NCBI RefSeq assembly: GCF_005502435.1 | Contig: NZ_SCOU01000003.1 | Span: forward strand, 124,001-188,000 | DNA length: 64,000 nt | Direction: 5' to 3' | DNA from: Methylobacillus flagellatus | GTDB lineage: Bacteria; Pseudomonadota; Gammaproteobacteria; Burkholderiales; Methylophilaceae | Part shown: positions 1 through 9,040 of the stretch, in pieces | How positions within the stretch are numbered: position 1 is the stretch's first letter | Layout of the letters: each line of letters starts with the position of its first letter | Position numbers and translations under genes: made by a program | Notes under the pieces: generated by a model | What the model was told of the DNA's origin: nothing | The model's input: the letters and a program-made list of their open reading frames with translations, nothing else | Database searches by the model: none

Positions 1-357
1 TTGCAGGGGGCGCTGCAGATTATGTTGAATGTCACGCACCAGACCGGCGCCATCGGTATTGTCGCCGGTGATGCCGTGCTCATTGAAGATCAGCGTGTTG
101 ACGGCACCGGCATCATGCGCGCGTTCGGAGAGTTGACCACTGAGCGCAAACGCTTCCAGTTTGAACGGGACGGTGACATTGGCGCCACGGTAGCCTTGCT
201 CGCGCAAGCTGTGGATGGTGGCGCTGAAGCTATCAATGGCTGCCAGCACCCGGCCATAGTCGATGTGTTGGCCGGTCTGGGCGGCGAACATGGCGTGGAT
301 CTGCGGGGATTTGCTGTGCTGCACCGGGTTGCCGATGACGGCGTAGTGATCGCGCAT
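1..357 (-). CDS. aroE: Shikimate dehydrogenase, N-terminal part (runs off the left edge)
   Basis: Reduces 3-dehydroshikimate to shikimate with NADPH in the cytoplasmic chorismate pathway. The minus strand reads MRDHYAVIGNPVQHSKSPQIH, the AroE substrate-binding start (NP-x-HSKSP), followed by GANVTVPFK, with the catalytic Lys of the NVTxPxK motif, and GAVNTL and DNTDG. Only the first 119 codons lie in the window, up to the start of the NADP-binding domain. The ATG is at 355-357, eight bases after the stop of the rhodanese gene, so the two are probably cotranscribed. An overlapping plus-strand open frame is its shadow. Confidence 0.93.
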   Translation of the reverse strand, partial: MRDHYAVIGNPVQHSKSPQIHAMFAAQTGQHIDYGRVLAAIDSFSATIHSLREQGYRGANVTVPFKLEAFALSGQLSERAHDAGAVNTLIFNEHGITGDNTDGAGLVRDIQHNLQRPLQ

Positions 358-365
358 GTGACCTG

Positions 366-821
366 TCAGGCGTTGGTCCACGGTAGATCGGCGGCTTTCC
401 AGCCATTGATCCTGCCGCGTTGTTTGCTGTCAGGCGTCGCTTCGCCTTCGAAGCCTTCCAGCACGTTATAGGCTTCGGTAAAGCCTAGCTTTGCCGCTAC
501 CGCCGCCGCGTTGTGCGAGCGCCCACCGGTACGGCAGATGAACATGGTCAACCGCTCTTTGTCCACTTGAGTGTCCAGTTGTGCTGCAAAATCCGGATTG
601 GCACTCATACCGGGATAGAACGCCCATTCGATGTGCACGGCTTGAGGGATGCGCCCCACCAGCTCCAGCTCGGCACGGCTGCGCACGTCGATCAGGGTGG
701 CTTGTGGTGCTAGTTGTTGCACCTGATGCGCTTCGTTTGGCGTCAATGCGCCAGCATAGGGCAGCTGCAATTGCTCTGCGCGTTGCTTTGCGCGCAATAA
801 AATCTTGTTCAGTGTCTCCAT
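366..821 (-). CDS. Rhodanese-like domain protein
   Basis: A single-domain rhodanese of 151 residues. IDVRSRAELELVGRIPQAVHI forms the first half, and CRTGGRS, with the active-site Cys and phosphate-type loop, lies near residue 95. The following YNVLEGFEGE is also typical of the family. Rhodaneses move sulfane sulfur, but the donor and acceptor cannot be told from sequence. There is no signal peptide, so it is probably cytoplasmic. A GGAG ribosome-binding site lies six bases before the ATG. It precedes aroE on the same strand and is divergent from glnA, sharing its regulatory intergenic region. Confidence 0.85.
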   Translation of the reverse strand: METLNKILLRAKQRAEQLQLPYAGALTPNEAHQVQQLAPQATLIDVRSRAELELVGRIPQAVHIEWAFYPGMSANPDFAAQLDTQVDKERLTMFICRTGGRSHNAAAVAAKLGFTEAYNVLEGFEGEATPDSKQRGRINGWKAADLPWTNA

Positions 822-886
822 GATGACTCCAAATTACCGGATACTATGAGCACCAAGTATAGCGCCAAAACAAGCGGGCTTGCAGA

Positions 887-903
887 TGCACACAATTGGT
901 GCG
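887..903 (+). promoter_or_regulatory. NtrC binding site 1 upstream of glnA
   Basis: The 17-bp dyad has GCAC-N7-GTGC half-sites and matches 14 of 17 positions of the NtrC consensus (TGCAC-YAWWWTR-GTGCA). Its centre (895) is about 137 bases before the start predicted from the sigma-54 promoter, close to the -140 site of enterobacterial glnA. A TATAAT hexamer at 907-912 lies between this site and the next, so a sigma-70 promoter there would be occluded by bound NtrC. Function is inferred. Confidence 0.75.
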
Positions 904-917
904 CTGTATAATACGCC

Positions 918-934
918 CGCACTGCAAGTGTGCG
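918..934 (+). promoter_or_regulatory. NtrC binding site 2 upstream of glnA
   Basis: A second GCAC-N7-GTGC dyad is centred at 926, 31 bases (about three helical turns) from site 1 and about 106 bases before the predicted start. The core is a weaker match than site 1. Two phased sites at this distance are the usual arrangement for enhancer-type NtrC oligomers. Confidence 0.65.
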
Positions 935-1005
935 TCATGCGTGCGTTTGGCGCTGCTGGCGCGGGTTAAGCGGCTGTGCCAAAATGAAATATTGCAATTT
1001 TGTCG

Positions 1006-1021
1006 TGGCACATTTCCTGCT
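1006..1021 (+). promoter_or_regulatory. Sigma-54 promoter of glnA
   Basis: TGGCAC at 1006-1011 and TGCT at 1018-1021 give the invariant GG (1007-1008) and GC (1019-1020) separated by exactly ten bases, as required for RpoN promoters. The start is expected near 1032, leaving a leader of about 40 bases before the AGGAGA ribosome-binding site of glnA. Confidence 0.88.
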
Positions 1022-1071
1022 AGAGTTACATGTCGAATTTTTAACAAAACCTATCTAATTAGGAGAACTAA

Positions 1072-2481
1072 ATGGCGGTCGCTGATGTAATGCAAATGGT
1101 GAAGGACAACGACATCAAGTTTGTCGATTTCCGTTTCACCGATACCCGGGGTAAAGAGCAGCACGTAACGGTTCCTGTCTCTGCATTTGACGAAAGCAAG
1201 TTCACCGAAGGTCATGCATTCGATGGTTCTTCCATCGCTGGCTGGAAGGGTATCCAGGCTTCCGACATGCAACTGATGCCTGATCCTGACACGGCCAACA
1301 TCGATCCATTCATGGATGAGCCTACCCTGATCCTGACCTGTGACGTGATCGACCCGACCGATGGCAAGGGTTACGATCGTGATCCACGCTCCATCGCCAA
1401 GCGCGCTGAAGCCTATCTGCAATCCAGCGGTATCGGTGATGTGGCTTATTTTGGTCCAGAGCCAGAATTCTTCATTTTCGATTCGATCCAGTGGGATAAC
1501 ACCATGCAGGGTTGTTCCGTCAAGATCAACTCCGAAGAAGGTGCATGGGCATCCAATGAAAAATTCGAAGGCGGTAACACCGGTCACCGTCCTGGTGTAA
1601 AGGGCGGTTATTTCCCCGTGCCACCCGTCGACTCCCTGCATGATATCCGTTCCGCCATGGTGATGACCATGGAAGCCATGGGCGTGCCTGTTGAAGTGCA
1701 TCACCACGAAGTAGCGACCGCTGGTCAATGTGAGATCGGTACCAAGTTCAGCACGCTGGTGCAGCGCGCTGACTGGACCCAAATCCTCAAGTACGTGGTG
1801 CTGAACACCGCCCACGCTTACGGCAAGACCGCTACCTTCATGCCCAAGCCATTCTTTGGTGATAACGGTTCCGGCATGCACGTGCACCAGTCCGTATGGA
1901 AAGATGGCAAGAACCTGTTCGCAGGCAACGGCTACGCTGGTCTGAGCGATTTCGCGCTGTATTACATCGGCGGCATCATCAAGCATGCACGTGCGCTGAA
2001 CGCCATCACCAACCCAGGTACCAATTCCTACAAGCGTTTGGTTCCGCACTTTGAAGCACCAGTTAAACTGGCCTACTCTGCCAAGAACCGTTCTGCTTCG
2101 ATCCGTATCCCGTTCGTGCATTCCGACAAGGCACGTCGCGTCGAGGCCCGTTTCCCGGATCCTATCGCCAACCCATACCTGGCATTCAGCGCCCTGCTGA
2201 TGGCTGGTCTGGATGGTGTGCAGAACAAGATCCACCCAGGCGAGCCAGCGACCAAGGATCTGTACCATCTGCCTCCAGAGGAAGATGCAGCGATCCCAAC
2301 CGTCTGTTCTTCGCTGGAAATGGCGCTGGAAGCCCTGGACAAGGATCGTGAGTTCTTGACCCGTGGTGGTGTGTTCTCCGAAGACTGGATCGACAGCTAC
2401 ATCACGCTGAAGATGGACGAAGTGAACAAGGTGCGCATGACGCCGCATCCGGTTGAGTTCGGTCTGTACTACAGCTGCTAA
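1072..2481 (+). CDS. glnA: Glutamine synthetase type I
   Basis: Condenses glutamate and ammonia with ATP to make glutamine; a cytoplasmic dodecamer and the main ammonia-assimilating enzyme. The 469-residue length is the family norm. Visible landmarks are the N-terminal beta-grasp start, FDGSSIAGW, the metal-binding [10 protein letters not shown], the [13 protein letters not shown] region, the [12 protein letters not shown] loop and RxEARFPDP. The adenylylation segment [10 protein letters not shown] near residue 398 retains the Tyr, so regulation by GlnE is likely. An AGGAGA ribosome-binding site precedes the ATG. The sigma-54 promoter, paired NtrC sites and downstream ntrB/ntrC indicate nitrogen control. 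Confidence 0.98.
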   Translation: MAVADVMQMVKDNDIKFVDFRFTDTRGKEQHVTVPVSAFDESKFTEGHAFDGSSIAGWKGIQASDMQLMPDPDTANIDPFMDEPTLILTCDVIDPTDGKGYDRDPRSIAKRAEAYLQSSGIGDVAYFGPEPEFFIFDSIQWDNTMQGCSVKINSEEGAWASNEKFEGGNTGHRPGVKGGYFPVPPVDSLHDIRSAMVMTMEAMGVPVEVHHHEVATAGQCEIGTKFSTLVQRADWTQILKYVVLNTAHAYGKTATFMPKPFFGDNGSGMHVHQSVWKDGKNLFAGNGYAGLSDFALYYIGGIIKHARALNAITNPGTNSYKRLVPHFEAPVKLAYSAKNRSASIRIPFVHSDKARRVEARFPDPIANPYLAFSALLMAGLDGVQNKIHPGEPATKDLYHLPPEEDAAIPTVCSSLEMALEALDKDREFLTRGGVFSEDWIDSYITLKMDEVNKVRMTPHPVEFGLYYSC

Positions 2482-2530
2482 TCGGAGCTGTTAATCGCTA
2501 GAGCTGCTAATCACTAGCAGAGCGTAGCAA

Positions 2531-2558
2531 GCAAAAGGCGGGGAAACCCGCCTTTTGC
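2531..2558 (+). terminator. Intrinsic terminator after glnA
   Basis: GCAAAAGGCGGG and CCCGCCTTTTGC form a 12-bp stem around a GAAA tetraloop. The arms carry A and T runs on both sides, so it could work in both directions. It separates glnA from the DUF4124-ntrBC genes. Confidence 0.9.
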
Positions 2559-2649
2559 GTTTCTGGCATCTGTAGATTGCAAGCTTCGTTGCTACACGCA
2601 GACCAGTGCTCGGGTTGTTTCACTCCAGCAACTCCACTACACTGCCTGC

Positions 2650-3171
2650 ATGCATAAAGTCACTATTCTGCTGATGTTTGCATGGCCGTTGTGTCAGGTG
2701 TTTGCCGTGCACGCCGAGATCTACGTGAGCCGCGACGCGCAAGGTCGCGCCACCTATTCCAATGTACCCAGCAAAGACGCACGCAGCCTCAACCTGGAAA
2801 CCCGCATCCCGCAGTCGCCTGCGCCTGCCAGCAAGCCGATCAGTAATTCTGCCAATGGTGTTGCCGTGGATAAGCCGCCACGTATCGCCGCGCCCGCCTT
2901 GAGTAATGGGTTCCCGCGCATTGACACGGCCACTCAGCTGCAACGCGACGACATGCGCAAGGTGATCCTGCGTAGCGAGCTTCAAAGTGAACAACAGGCA
3001 TTGCTTGAGGCGCGTAAGCAGTATGCAGAAGCGAGTGCCGCGCCAGAGCTGGCAGCGGATGGCCGTGCCAGCAGTCGTCATAGCCGAAAGATCGAGCAGA
3101 TCCGCGCCGATCTCGCCAATCATGAGAGCAATATCCAGTTGCTACAGAAAGAGCTGCAGCTGATCCGTTAG
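2650..3171 (+). CDS. Exported DUF4124 domain protein
   Basis: A small protein of 173 residues. Residues 1-22 form a signal peptide (hydrophobic ILLMFAWPLCQVFA, then an HAE-type cleavage region). The DUF4124 segment EIYVSRDAQGRATYSNVP follows; this domain is common in betaproteobacterial envelope proteins and its function is not known. The C-terminal half (about 100-173) is charged and predicted to be helical or coiled-coil. No good ribosome-binding site precedes the ATG. It lies between the glnA terminator and ntrB. A role in nitrogen control is not implied by the sequence. Confidence 0.75.
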   Translation: MHKVTILLMFAWPLCQVFAVHAEIYVSRDAQGRATYSNVPSKDARSLNLETRIPQSPAPASKPISNSANGVAVDKPPRIAAPALSNGFPRIDTATQLQRDDMRKVILRSELQSEQQALLEARKQYAEASAAPELAADGRASSRHSRKIEQIRADLANHESNIQLLQKELQLIR

Positions 3172-3243
3172 TGTTGCTGGTCCCGGCTGTCTATCACTGC
3201 CCTGGCTTTTGCACTGGCCTGGCTTTTGCTTAAGTTGAGCGCC

Positions 3244-4326
3244 ATGGTACAAACAATCCCTTCTTCATTCGCTGGACTCGAACATCTTGCCACGGCCGTC
3301 ATTCTGCTGGACCGTGAACGCCACGTGGTTTATACCAACCCCGGTGCCGAGATCCTGTTTGCACTGAGTGCGCGTCAGATCGAGGGCCTAGAATTGTCGC
3401 AAGTGTTTCCCGGCTGCGAGATCCTGCATTCGGCCGTGGATAATGCCATCCAGCACAATAGCCCGTTCCGTGAGCATGAATTCCCCATCACCACGCTGCG
3501 CCAGCACTCATTGGCGGTGACCTGCGCGGTCACGCCTGTGGATCTCAAGCCGGCTTGTCTGGTACTGGAGTTTCAGCAGATGGATCAGCAATTGCGTATC
3601 GCGCGCGAGGAGCGCATGCTGATCCAGCAACAAGCCAACGCGGAATTGCTGCGTAATCTGGCGCATGAGATCCGCAACCCGCTGGGCGGTTTGCGCGGCG
3701 CCGCCCAGTTGCTGGAACATGAACTGCCGCAGCCTTCGCTGCGTGAATACACGCAGGTGATCATCAAGGAAGCGGATCGTCTGCAGACCTTGATGGACCG
3801 CTTGCTGGTGCCGCATCGTGTGCCTCGATACGAGCCGACCAACATCCACGAGGTGCTCGAGCGCGTACGCAGCTTGTTACTGGCGGAATCACCGCAAAGC
3901 ATCGTGGTGCGTCGCGACTACGATACCAGCTTGCCGGAGCTGATCGGTGACCGCGAAAAACTGATCCAGGCGGTGCTGAATATCGCACGTAACGCTGTGC
4001 AGGCCATGCAGGGCAGTGGTCAGATCACGCTGCGTACGCGGGCCGAACGGCAGGTCACGCTGGCCAAGAAGCGCTACCGCGTGGCCATCAAATTACAGAT
4101 CGTGGATAGCGGCCCGGGCATCCCGGAAGACATACGTGACCGCATCTTCTATCCGCTGGTGTCTGGGCGTGAGGGTGGCTCGGGCCTGGGCCTGACCCTG
4201 GCGCAAACCTTTGTGACCCAGCATCATGGCATGATCGAATGCGAGAGTCAGCCGGGCAAGACGACGTTCACCATTCTCTTGCCGATTGAAAGCAGTGCCA
4301 GGAAACATGTTGCCGCACGGCAATGA
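3244..4326 (+). CDS. ntrB: Nitrogen regulation sensor kinase NtrB
   Basis: Cytoplasmic sensor kinase/phosphatase that controls NtrC phosphorylation, normally under PII control. A PAS-type domain (about 10-120) is followed by the phosphoacceptor H box LAHEIRNPLGGLRGAAQLLE, the N box NIARNAVQAM, G1 DSGPGIP and the GGSGLGLTLAQ ATP lid. No membrane segment is present, as expected. I chose ATG 3244 (MVQTIPSSF) because it matches the family's start; an in-frame TTG at 3226 would add six residues. The ntrC gene follows after about 30 bases. Confidence 0.93.
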   Translation: MVQTIPSSFAGLEHLATAVILLDRERHVVYTNPGAEILFALSARQIEGLELSQVFPGCEILHSAVDNAIQHNSPFREHEFPITTLRQHSLAVTCAVTPVDLKPACLVLEFQQMDQQLRIAREERMLIQQQANAELLRNLAHEIRNPLGGLRGAAQLLEHELPQPSLREYTQVIIKEADRLQTLMDRLLVPHRVPRYEPTNIHEVLERVRSLLLAESPQSIVVRRDYDTSLPELIGDREKLIQAVLNIARNAVQAMQGSGQITLRTRAERQVTLAKKRYRVAIKLQIVDSGPGIPEDIRDRIFYPLVSGREGGSGLGLTLAQTFVTQHHGMIECESQPGKTTFTILLPIESSARKHVAARQ

Positions 4327-4359
4327 TTATTCAGAACCACACGTAACTTACAGGACATC

Positions 4360-5748
4360 ATGAAACCAATCTGGATCATTGACGACGACCGTTCCATCCG
4401 CTGGGTGTTCGAAAAAGCGCTGGGCCGTACTGACATGGAATTCAAGACCTTTGCATCCGTTGCGGAAGCCCTGAACGGGCTGGAGCACGAAACGCCACAG
4501 GTGGTGGTCAGCGATATCCGCATGCCGAATGGCTCCGGGCTGGATTTCTTGCAGGAGATCAAACAGCGCTTGCCGGATATCCCGGTCATCATCATGACCG
4601 CCTATTCAGATCTGGAAAGTGCGGTTGCCGCATTCCAGGGCGGCGCGTTCGAATATCTGGCCAAGCCCTTCGATGTGGACCAGGCCGTGGACATCATCCG
4701 CCGTGCGGTGGACGAGAGCATGCGGCAAGCGATCGAAGCGGTCGCCCCGGAAGCCACGCCCGAGATCATCGGCCAGGCGCCTGCCATGCAGGAAGTGTTT
4801 CGTGCCATCGGCCGCTTGAGCCGGTCGCACGCCACGGTGCTCATCAACGGTGAATCCGGTACTGGCAAGGAGTTGGTGGCCAGCGCGTTGCACAGGCACA
4901 GCCCGCGTGAAGACAAGCCGTTCATCGCCATCAACACTGCAGCGATCCCCAAGGATCTGCTGGAATCAGAACTGTTCGGCCATGAGCGTGGTGCATTTAC
5001 CGGCGCGCAAGCTGCACGTCGTGGGCGTTTTGAACAGGCAGATGGCGGCACTCTGTTTCTGGACGAGATCGGCGATATGCCCTCCGACCTGCAGACGCGT
5101 CTGCTACGCGTGTTGTGTGATGGGCAGTTCTACCGTGTGGGCGGGCACCAGCCAGTCAAGGTCAATGTACGCATCATCGCCGCAACCCATCAGGATCTGG
5201 AAGAGCGCGTCAAGCAGGGCCTGTTCCGTGAAGATCTGTTCCACCGGCTGAATGTGATCCGTCTACGCTTGCCGCCGCTGCGTGAGCGACGTGAAGATGT
5301 GCCCTTGCTGGCACGGCACTTTCTGCAGCAAAGCGCGCAAGGCCTGGGCGTGGAGGCAAAACAGCCTTCCGTGGCTGCGCTGAAATACATGGCGGGTATG
5401 AACTGGAGTGGTAACGTGCGGCAGCTTGAGAACGTCTGCCACTGGCTGACCGTGATGGCGCCTGGTCAGAACATCGATGTCGCTGATCTGCCGCCTGAGC
5501 TTAAAGAAGATGCAGCCAAGCCATTGAGCACGGCTTCCTGGCAGGAAGCGCTGGCTGCGGAAGTCATGGATGCATTGAATCGTGGTGAGCAGGACGTGCT
5601 GGAAACACGCACACAGGAGTTTGAACGTATCCTGATCCGCAAGGCATTGCAGCATACCGGTGGACGGCGTATCGAAGCTGCCAATCAACTCGGCATGGGC
5701 CGCAACACGTTGACGCGCAAGATCCAGGAGCTAGGCATCGACGAGTAA
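4360..5748 (+). CDS. ntrC: Nitrogen regulation response regulator NtrC
   Basis: Sigma-54-dependent activator that binds enhancer sites when phosphorylated. The receiver domain has the acidic IDDDR pocket, the phosphoacceptor in [12 protein letters not shown] and the conserved Lys in AKPFD. The AAA+ domain has Walker A GESGTGKE, the sigma-54 contact loop [15 protein letters not shown] (GAFTGA) and Walker [13 protein letters not shown] Fis-type helix-turn-helix ends the protein ([27 protein letters not shown]). At 462 residues it is full length. It is expected to act on the upstream glnA sites. Confidence 0.97.
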   Translation: MKPIWIIDDDRSIRWVFEKALGRTDMEFKTFASVAEALNGLEHETPQVVVSDIRMPNGSGLDFLQEIKQRLPDIPVIIMTAYSDLESAVAAFQGGAFEYLAKPFDVDQAVDIIRRAVDESMRQAIEAVAPEATPEIIGQAPAMQEVFRAIGRLSRSHATVLINGESGTGKELVASALHRHSPREDKPFIAINTAAIPKDLLESELFGHERGAFTGAQAARRGRFEQADGGTLFLDEIGDMPSDLQTRLLRVLCDGQFYRVGGHQPVKVNVRIIAATHQDLEERVKQGLFREDLFHRLNVIRLRLPPLRERREDVPLLARHFLQQSAQGLGVEAKQPSVAALKYMAGMNWSGNVRQLENVCHWLTVMAPGQNIDVADLPPELKEDAAKPLSTASWQEALAAEVMDALNRGEQDVLETRTQEFERILIRKALQHTGGRRIEAANQLGMGRNTLTRKIQELGIDE

Positions 5749-5764
5749 GCTGATGGCGTGAGGA

Positions 5765-6373
5765 TTATCCCGGTAGTATATGCTGCTGCCGCAAGTAGAG
5801 GATTACTTGAGCCACACATTCCTCCAATGCTTGGCTGCCAGTGTCAACGATGAGTTCGGCGGCTTCTGGGACCTCGTATGGTGATGATATGCCGGTGAAA
5901 TCAGCGATCTCTCCACGCCTTGCCTTGGCATATAGTCCTTTTACGTCACGTCCCTCGCACACTTCCAAGGGCGCACGACAGTAGATCTCGATGAAGTCAC
6001 CTGGTGACACTAGGTTGCGCACCCGGTCCCGGTCTGCAACGAATGGTGAAATGAAGGCGGTGAGCGCGATCACGCCGGCCTCGATGAACAACTTGGACAT
6101 CTCGCCGATACGGCGGATGTTCTCCTGACGGTCCAGCGCCGAAAAACCAAGATCTGCACATAGGCCATGACGGACATTGTCGCCATCGAACACGAAGGTT
6201 CGGCATGCTTGCATATGCAGCGCCTGTTCAACCGCATGCGCCAATGTGGATTTCCCTGAGCCCGAAAGTCCTGTGAACCAGAGGATCACGCTACGATGCC
6301 CAGCTTGCGATTCGCGTTGCTGTCGGCTGATGGAGGCTTGATGCCAGCGGATATTGGGATTGATAGCTTGCAT
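5765..6373 (-). CDS. cysC: Adenylylsulfate kinase
   Basis: Phosphorylates adenylylsulfate (APS) to PAPS in sulfate assimilation. Walker A is GLSGSGKST near residue 35; the APS-kinase signatures [20 protein letters not shown] and [10 protein letters not shown] follow, with the substrate segment [12 protein letters not shown]. Length (202) and N-terminus agree with stand-alone CysC, so the ATG at 6373 is well supported. There is no ribosome-binding site in front of it; a TATAAT lies exactly six bases upstream, suggesting a leaderless mRNA. It is convergent with ntrC, 16 bases apart. No other sulfate-assimilation gene is adjacent. Confidence 0.95.
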   Translation of the reverse strand: MQAINPNIRWHQASISRQQRESQAGHRSVILWFTGLSGSGKSTLAHAVEQALHMQACRTFVFDGDNVRHGLCADLGFSALDRQENIRRIGEMSKLFIEAGVIALTAFISPFVADRDRVRNLVSPGDFIEIYCRAPLEVCEGRDVKGLYAKARRGEIADFTGISSPYEVPEAAELIVDTGSQALEECVAQVILYLRQQHILPG

Positions 6374-6379
6374 GAACTG

Positions 6380-6385
6380 ATTATA
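6380..6385 (-). promoter_or_regulatory. -10 box placing the cysC start at its ATG
   Basis: On the minus strand TATAAT is followed by six bases (CAGTTC) and then the cysC ATG, so the expected transcript start coincides with the A of ATG. A TTGAGA lies upstream but only 14 bases away, so the -35 is weak or unconventional. Confidence 0.5.
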
Positions 6386-6417
6386 AGTGAAGTCTAGGGT
6401 CTCAATGTGACCACAAT

Positions 6418-6446
6418 AAAAAACGGCACCCTAGGGTGCCGTTTTT
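6418..6446 (-). terminator. Intrinsic terminator of the porin gene
   Basis: AACGGCACC-CTAG-GGTGCCGTT forms a perfect stem with a tetraloop, flanked by A and T runs on both strands. It lies just after the porin stop on the minus strand and would insulate cysC from porin read-through. Confidence 0.93.
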
Positions 6447-6470
6447 AAGCGTACTGTTTTCTAAACTAAA

Positions 6471-7676
6471 TTAGAAGAACAGGATCGCGCCTGCAGCGAT
6501 GGTCTTTTGCTCGCTGTCAGGAGTACCGGCCAGATGGGACTCGGAATCCAGTTGCGAGTATTCCAGAACCAGATTCAGGTGCTTCGTCAGAGGATGGTAA
6601 GCACCGATGGTCCAGCGCTCATTCTTCTTAACCAGGTTTGCACCTGCGTCAGCTGCGTTGTTGTCCAGGTTGCTTACGCCGTAGCTAGCGCCCAGCTTGG
6701 TGCCGATGCCTGGCAGTGCGTAGGTAGCTTGTACATAGCCACCGTCGGAATCACGACGGTTACCAGCAGCGTCAACTGCGCCCAGCAGGAAACCGGTGGT
6801 ACCGATACCCTTACCGTCGTAGTAGTAACCGGTCAGGCCGAAACCTGCAAACTTAACGGTAGCACCAACGTCGAAGCCGCGAGCGGTTTCGTCACCCAGA
6901 ATGCCGCCAGGACCCAGATCTTCCAGTTTCTGGGTGATGAAGCTTGCCCAGATCTTACCAGCGACATCGCCAGCCCATTCGTAGTTAACCTTACCTTCGA
7001 AGCCAGGAGCGGAGCGGCTGCCGATCAGAGCGTCACCGTTCAGAGCTTGGTTGTTCCAAGGAGTCATAACACCAGCTGCGAAGCTGAAGCCGTTCCAGTT
7101 AGGCGACATGTAGGAAACTTGTGCCTTCCAGTCAGCGTACAGGTAACCGGTACCGATACCACCGATGGTGGTGGTGTTGCCGCTCAGGAAGCCGCCGCCG
7201 CCCACGCCCAGCAGGGTCATGTCGTTCAGGATAGCGTCAGAACCGAAAATGCCCAGATCCTTACCCAGCTTGATGGTACCCCAGCTAGCATCACCGAAAG
7301 TCACGAATGCTTGACGGTTTTCTTGTTGGCTGCCTTGGTTCAGGGAGTTGTTGGTGGAGCTGCCTGGTTGCAGGCTGATGGTGAAACCAACGTCCAGATC
7401 GTTCTGACGGGTCTTACCGGATACGCTCAGGTAGTTAGGCAACAGACCGGTGGTGATGTTGGTTTGGTTGTCATCTACGCCACCTTGGCCCAGACAAGCG
7501 GTAGCGCCAGCGATGCCGCTGTTACGATCACACTTGTTGTAGGTGTAGAAGGTGTTGACGTTACCGCCGATGTCCAGCGTCCAATCGCCAGCTGGGATGA
7601 TGATGCCAGCGTTTGCAGCAGAAGCGCCGAATGCCATGACGGCACCAGCAACTGCCAAGCCTAGTTTCTTGTTCAT
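6471..7676 (-). CDS. Outer-membrane porin (Gram-negative porin family)
   Basis: A 401-residue protein with a signal peptide (MNKKLGLAVAGAVMAFGASAANA) and a mature barrel rich in Gly and aromatic residues in alternating strands, ending in AAGAILFF. The terminal Phe is the usual BAM recognition residue. ASWGTIKLGKDLGIFGSDA resembles the family's loop 3 region. It is expected to form trimeric channels for small solutes. An AGGAGAT ribosome-binding site is well placed, codon use is strongly biased, and there is a strong terminator, all suggesting high expression. A full-length plus-strand frame is an antisense shadow. Confidence 0.88.
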   Translation of the reverse strand: MNKKLGLAVAGAVMAFGASAANAGIIIPAGDWTLDIGGNVNTFYTYNKCDRNSGIAGATACLGQGGVDDNQTNITTGLLPNYLSVSGKTRQNDLDVGFTISLQPGSSTNNSLNQGSQQENRQAFVTFGDASWGTIKLGKDLGIFGSDAILNDMTLLGVGGGGFLSGNTTTIGGIGTGYLYADWKAQVSYMSPNWNGFSFAAGVMTPWNNQALNGDALIGSRSAPGFEGKVNYEWAGDVAGKIWASFITQKLEDLGPGGILGDETARGFDVGATVKFAGFGLTGYYYDGKGIGTTGFLLGAVDAAGNRRDSDGGYVQATYALPGIGTKLGASYGVSNLDNNAADAGANLVKKNERWTIGAYHPLTKHLNLVLEYSQLDSESHLAGTPDSEQKTIAAGAILFF

Positions 7677-7742
7677 CTGTATCTCCTAATATATTTCTAA
7701 TTAAATTCGTCTGATCTACCTTGAGTTGCGGATCCGACGACA

Positions 7743-7756
7743 GAGTTCGCGAACTC
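7743..7756. promoter_or_regulatory. Perfect 14-bp palindrome in the porin upstream region
   Basis: GAGTTCGCGAACTC is a perfect dyad about 70 bases before the porin ATG. It lies between dgt and the porin gene, in the leader or promoter region, and has no T-run, so it is more likely an operator or mRNA leader hairpin than a terminator. No regulator can be named. Confidence 0.4.
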
Positions 7757-7876
7757 CCCTTACGAGAAGGTAGGGCCAGTATGCCAAAGCGCGATTACGC
7801 ACAGCAAGCGCTGAATGCAGACTGATTGAGTAAGTTGTATCAAAGTGTTGCAAAAGCGCAACAATGTGTAAGCAGG

Positions 7877-9040
7877 CTAGAGTGGCTGCTCTTCGATGGC
7901 GAACAATCGGCGATATTCGCGTATGGCATAGCGGTCTGTCATGCCGGCGATATAGTCAGCAACGGCACGTGCATGGTCTTCGCAGGCGCGCAGCTGGAAT
8001 TCGTCCGGCATCAGGCTGGCATCCTGTATGAACACTTCGAACAGCTGGCGGATGATGCGCTCGGCTTTGGCGCTCATGCGGTTCACGCGGTAGTGTCGAT
8101 ACAGCTTGTTGCGTAAAAAACGCTTGAGTTCGGCCTGTTGCGCCTGCATCCCGCTACTGAAAGCGATCAGTGGCGGGATGCGGCGTACGGCGCCGATATC
8201 GGCCGGCGCGGCTATCTGGATATTCAGCGTGCTTTGCGTACACAGATCGACCACCAGCACATTGATCATGCGGCGTATGGTTTCATGGATCAGGCGGCGG
8301 CCACGCAAGTCCGGGTATTTTTCCTGCACGCCTTGCAGTTGATCGGCGAATAGCTGGACTTCAGCAAGCTGCTCCAGCGTGATCAGGCCGGAGCGCAGGC
8401 CGTCATCCACATCATGATTGTTATAGGCGATCTCGTCAGCGAGGTTGGCGACTTGCGCTTCCAGCGACGGCTGTGTCTTGTCCAAAAAGCGCTGACCGAC
8501 ATCGCCCAGCTGCCGTGCGTTCTTGAGCGCACAGTGTTTGAGCACGCCTTCGCGCAGTTCGAAGGTCAGGTTCAGCCCGTCAAACTCGGCGTAGCGTTGC
8601 TCAAGGTGGTCGATGACGCGCAGCGATTGCAGGTTGTGCTCAAAGCCGCCGTATTCTTTCATGCAGGCGTTGAGGGCGTCTTGCCCGGCATGGCCGAATG
8701 GCGTGTGTCCGAGGTCGTGCGCCAGCGCGATGGCTTCGACCAGGTCTTCGTGCAAGCCGAGTGAGCGCGCGATGCCACGGCCGATCTGCGCCACTTCCAG
8801 GCTATGGGTGAGGCGGGTGCGGAACAGGTCGCCTTCATGGTTCACGAACACCTGTGTCTTGTATTCCAGACGTCTGAACGCGCTGGAGTGGATGATGCGG
8901 TCGCGGTCACGCTGGAACTCATTGCGCCCTTGTGGTGCTGGTTCCGCATGATGACGGCCCTGGCTGTGTGCCGGGTCGGCAGCGTAAGGGGCCAGCATGG
9001 CAGCCGGCTGCGTATGAGCCGTTGACACCGGATCAGCCAT
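7877..9040 (-). CDS. dgt: dGTP triphosphohydrolase-like HD protein
   Basis: Hydrolyses deoxynucleoside triphosphates to the nucleoside and triphosphate. The N-terminal segment [20 protein letters not shown] is characteristic. The metal-binding HD-domain residues are in [13 protein letters not shown] and [13 protein letters not shown], with a later [14 protein letters not shown] start it at ATG 9040 ([11 protein letters not shown]), which overlaps the aroB stop by eight bases; a longer frame exists but would run further into aroB. A downstream Met ([17 protein letters not shown]) is also possible. It is the last gene of the aroK-aroB-dgt run. Confidence 0.9.
   Translation of the reverse strand: MADPVSTAHTQPAAMLAPYAADPAHSQGRHHAEPAPQGRNEFQRDRDRIIHSSAFRRLEYKTQVFVNHEGDLFRTRLTHSLEVAQIGRGIARSLGLHEDLVEAIALAHDLGHTPFGHAGQDALNACMKEYGGFEHNLQSLRVIDHLEQRYAEFDGLNLTFELREGVLKHCALKNARQLGDVGQRFLDKTQPSLEAQVANLADEIAYNNHDVDDGLRSGLITLEQLAEVQLFADQLQGVQEKYPDLRGRRLIHETIRRMINVLVVDLCTQSTLNIQIAAPADIGAVRRIPPLIAFSSGMQAQQAELKRFLRNKLYRHYRVNRMSAKAERIIRQLFEVFIQDASLMPDEFQLRACEDHARAVADYIAGMTDRYAIREYRRLFAIEEQPL

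Noticed and set aside
1051-2448. Long minus-strand open frame across glnA (465 codons)
   Set aside because: Antisense shadow caused by biased codon use in glnA; no family resemblance and no ribosome-binding site.
6507-7664. Plus-strand open frame opposite the porin (385 codons)
   Set aside because: The porin frame has a signal peptide, terminal Phe, ribosome-binding site and terminator; the antisense frame has none of these.
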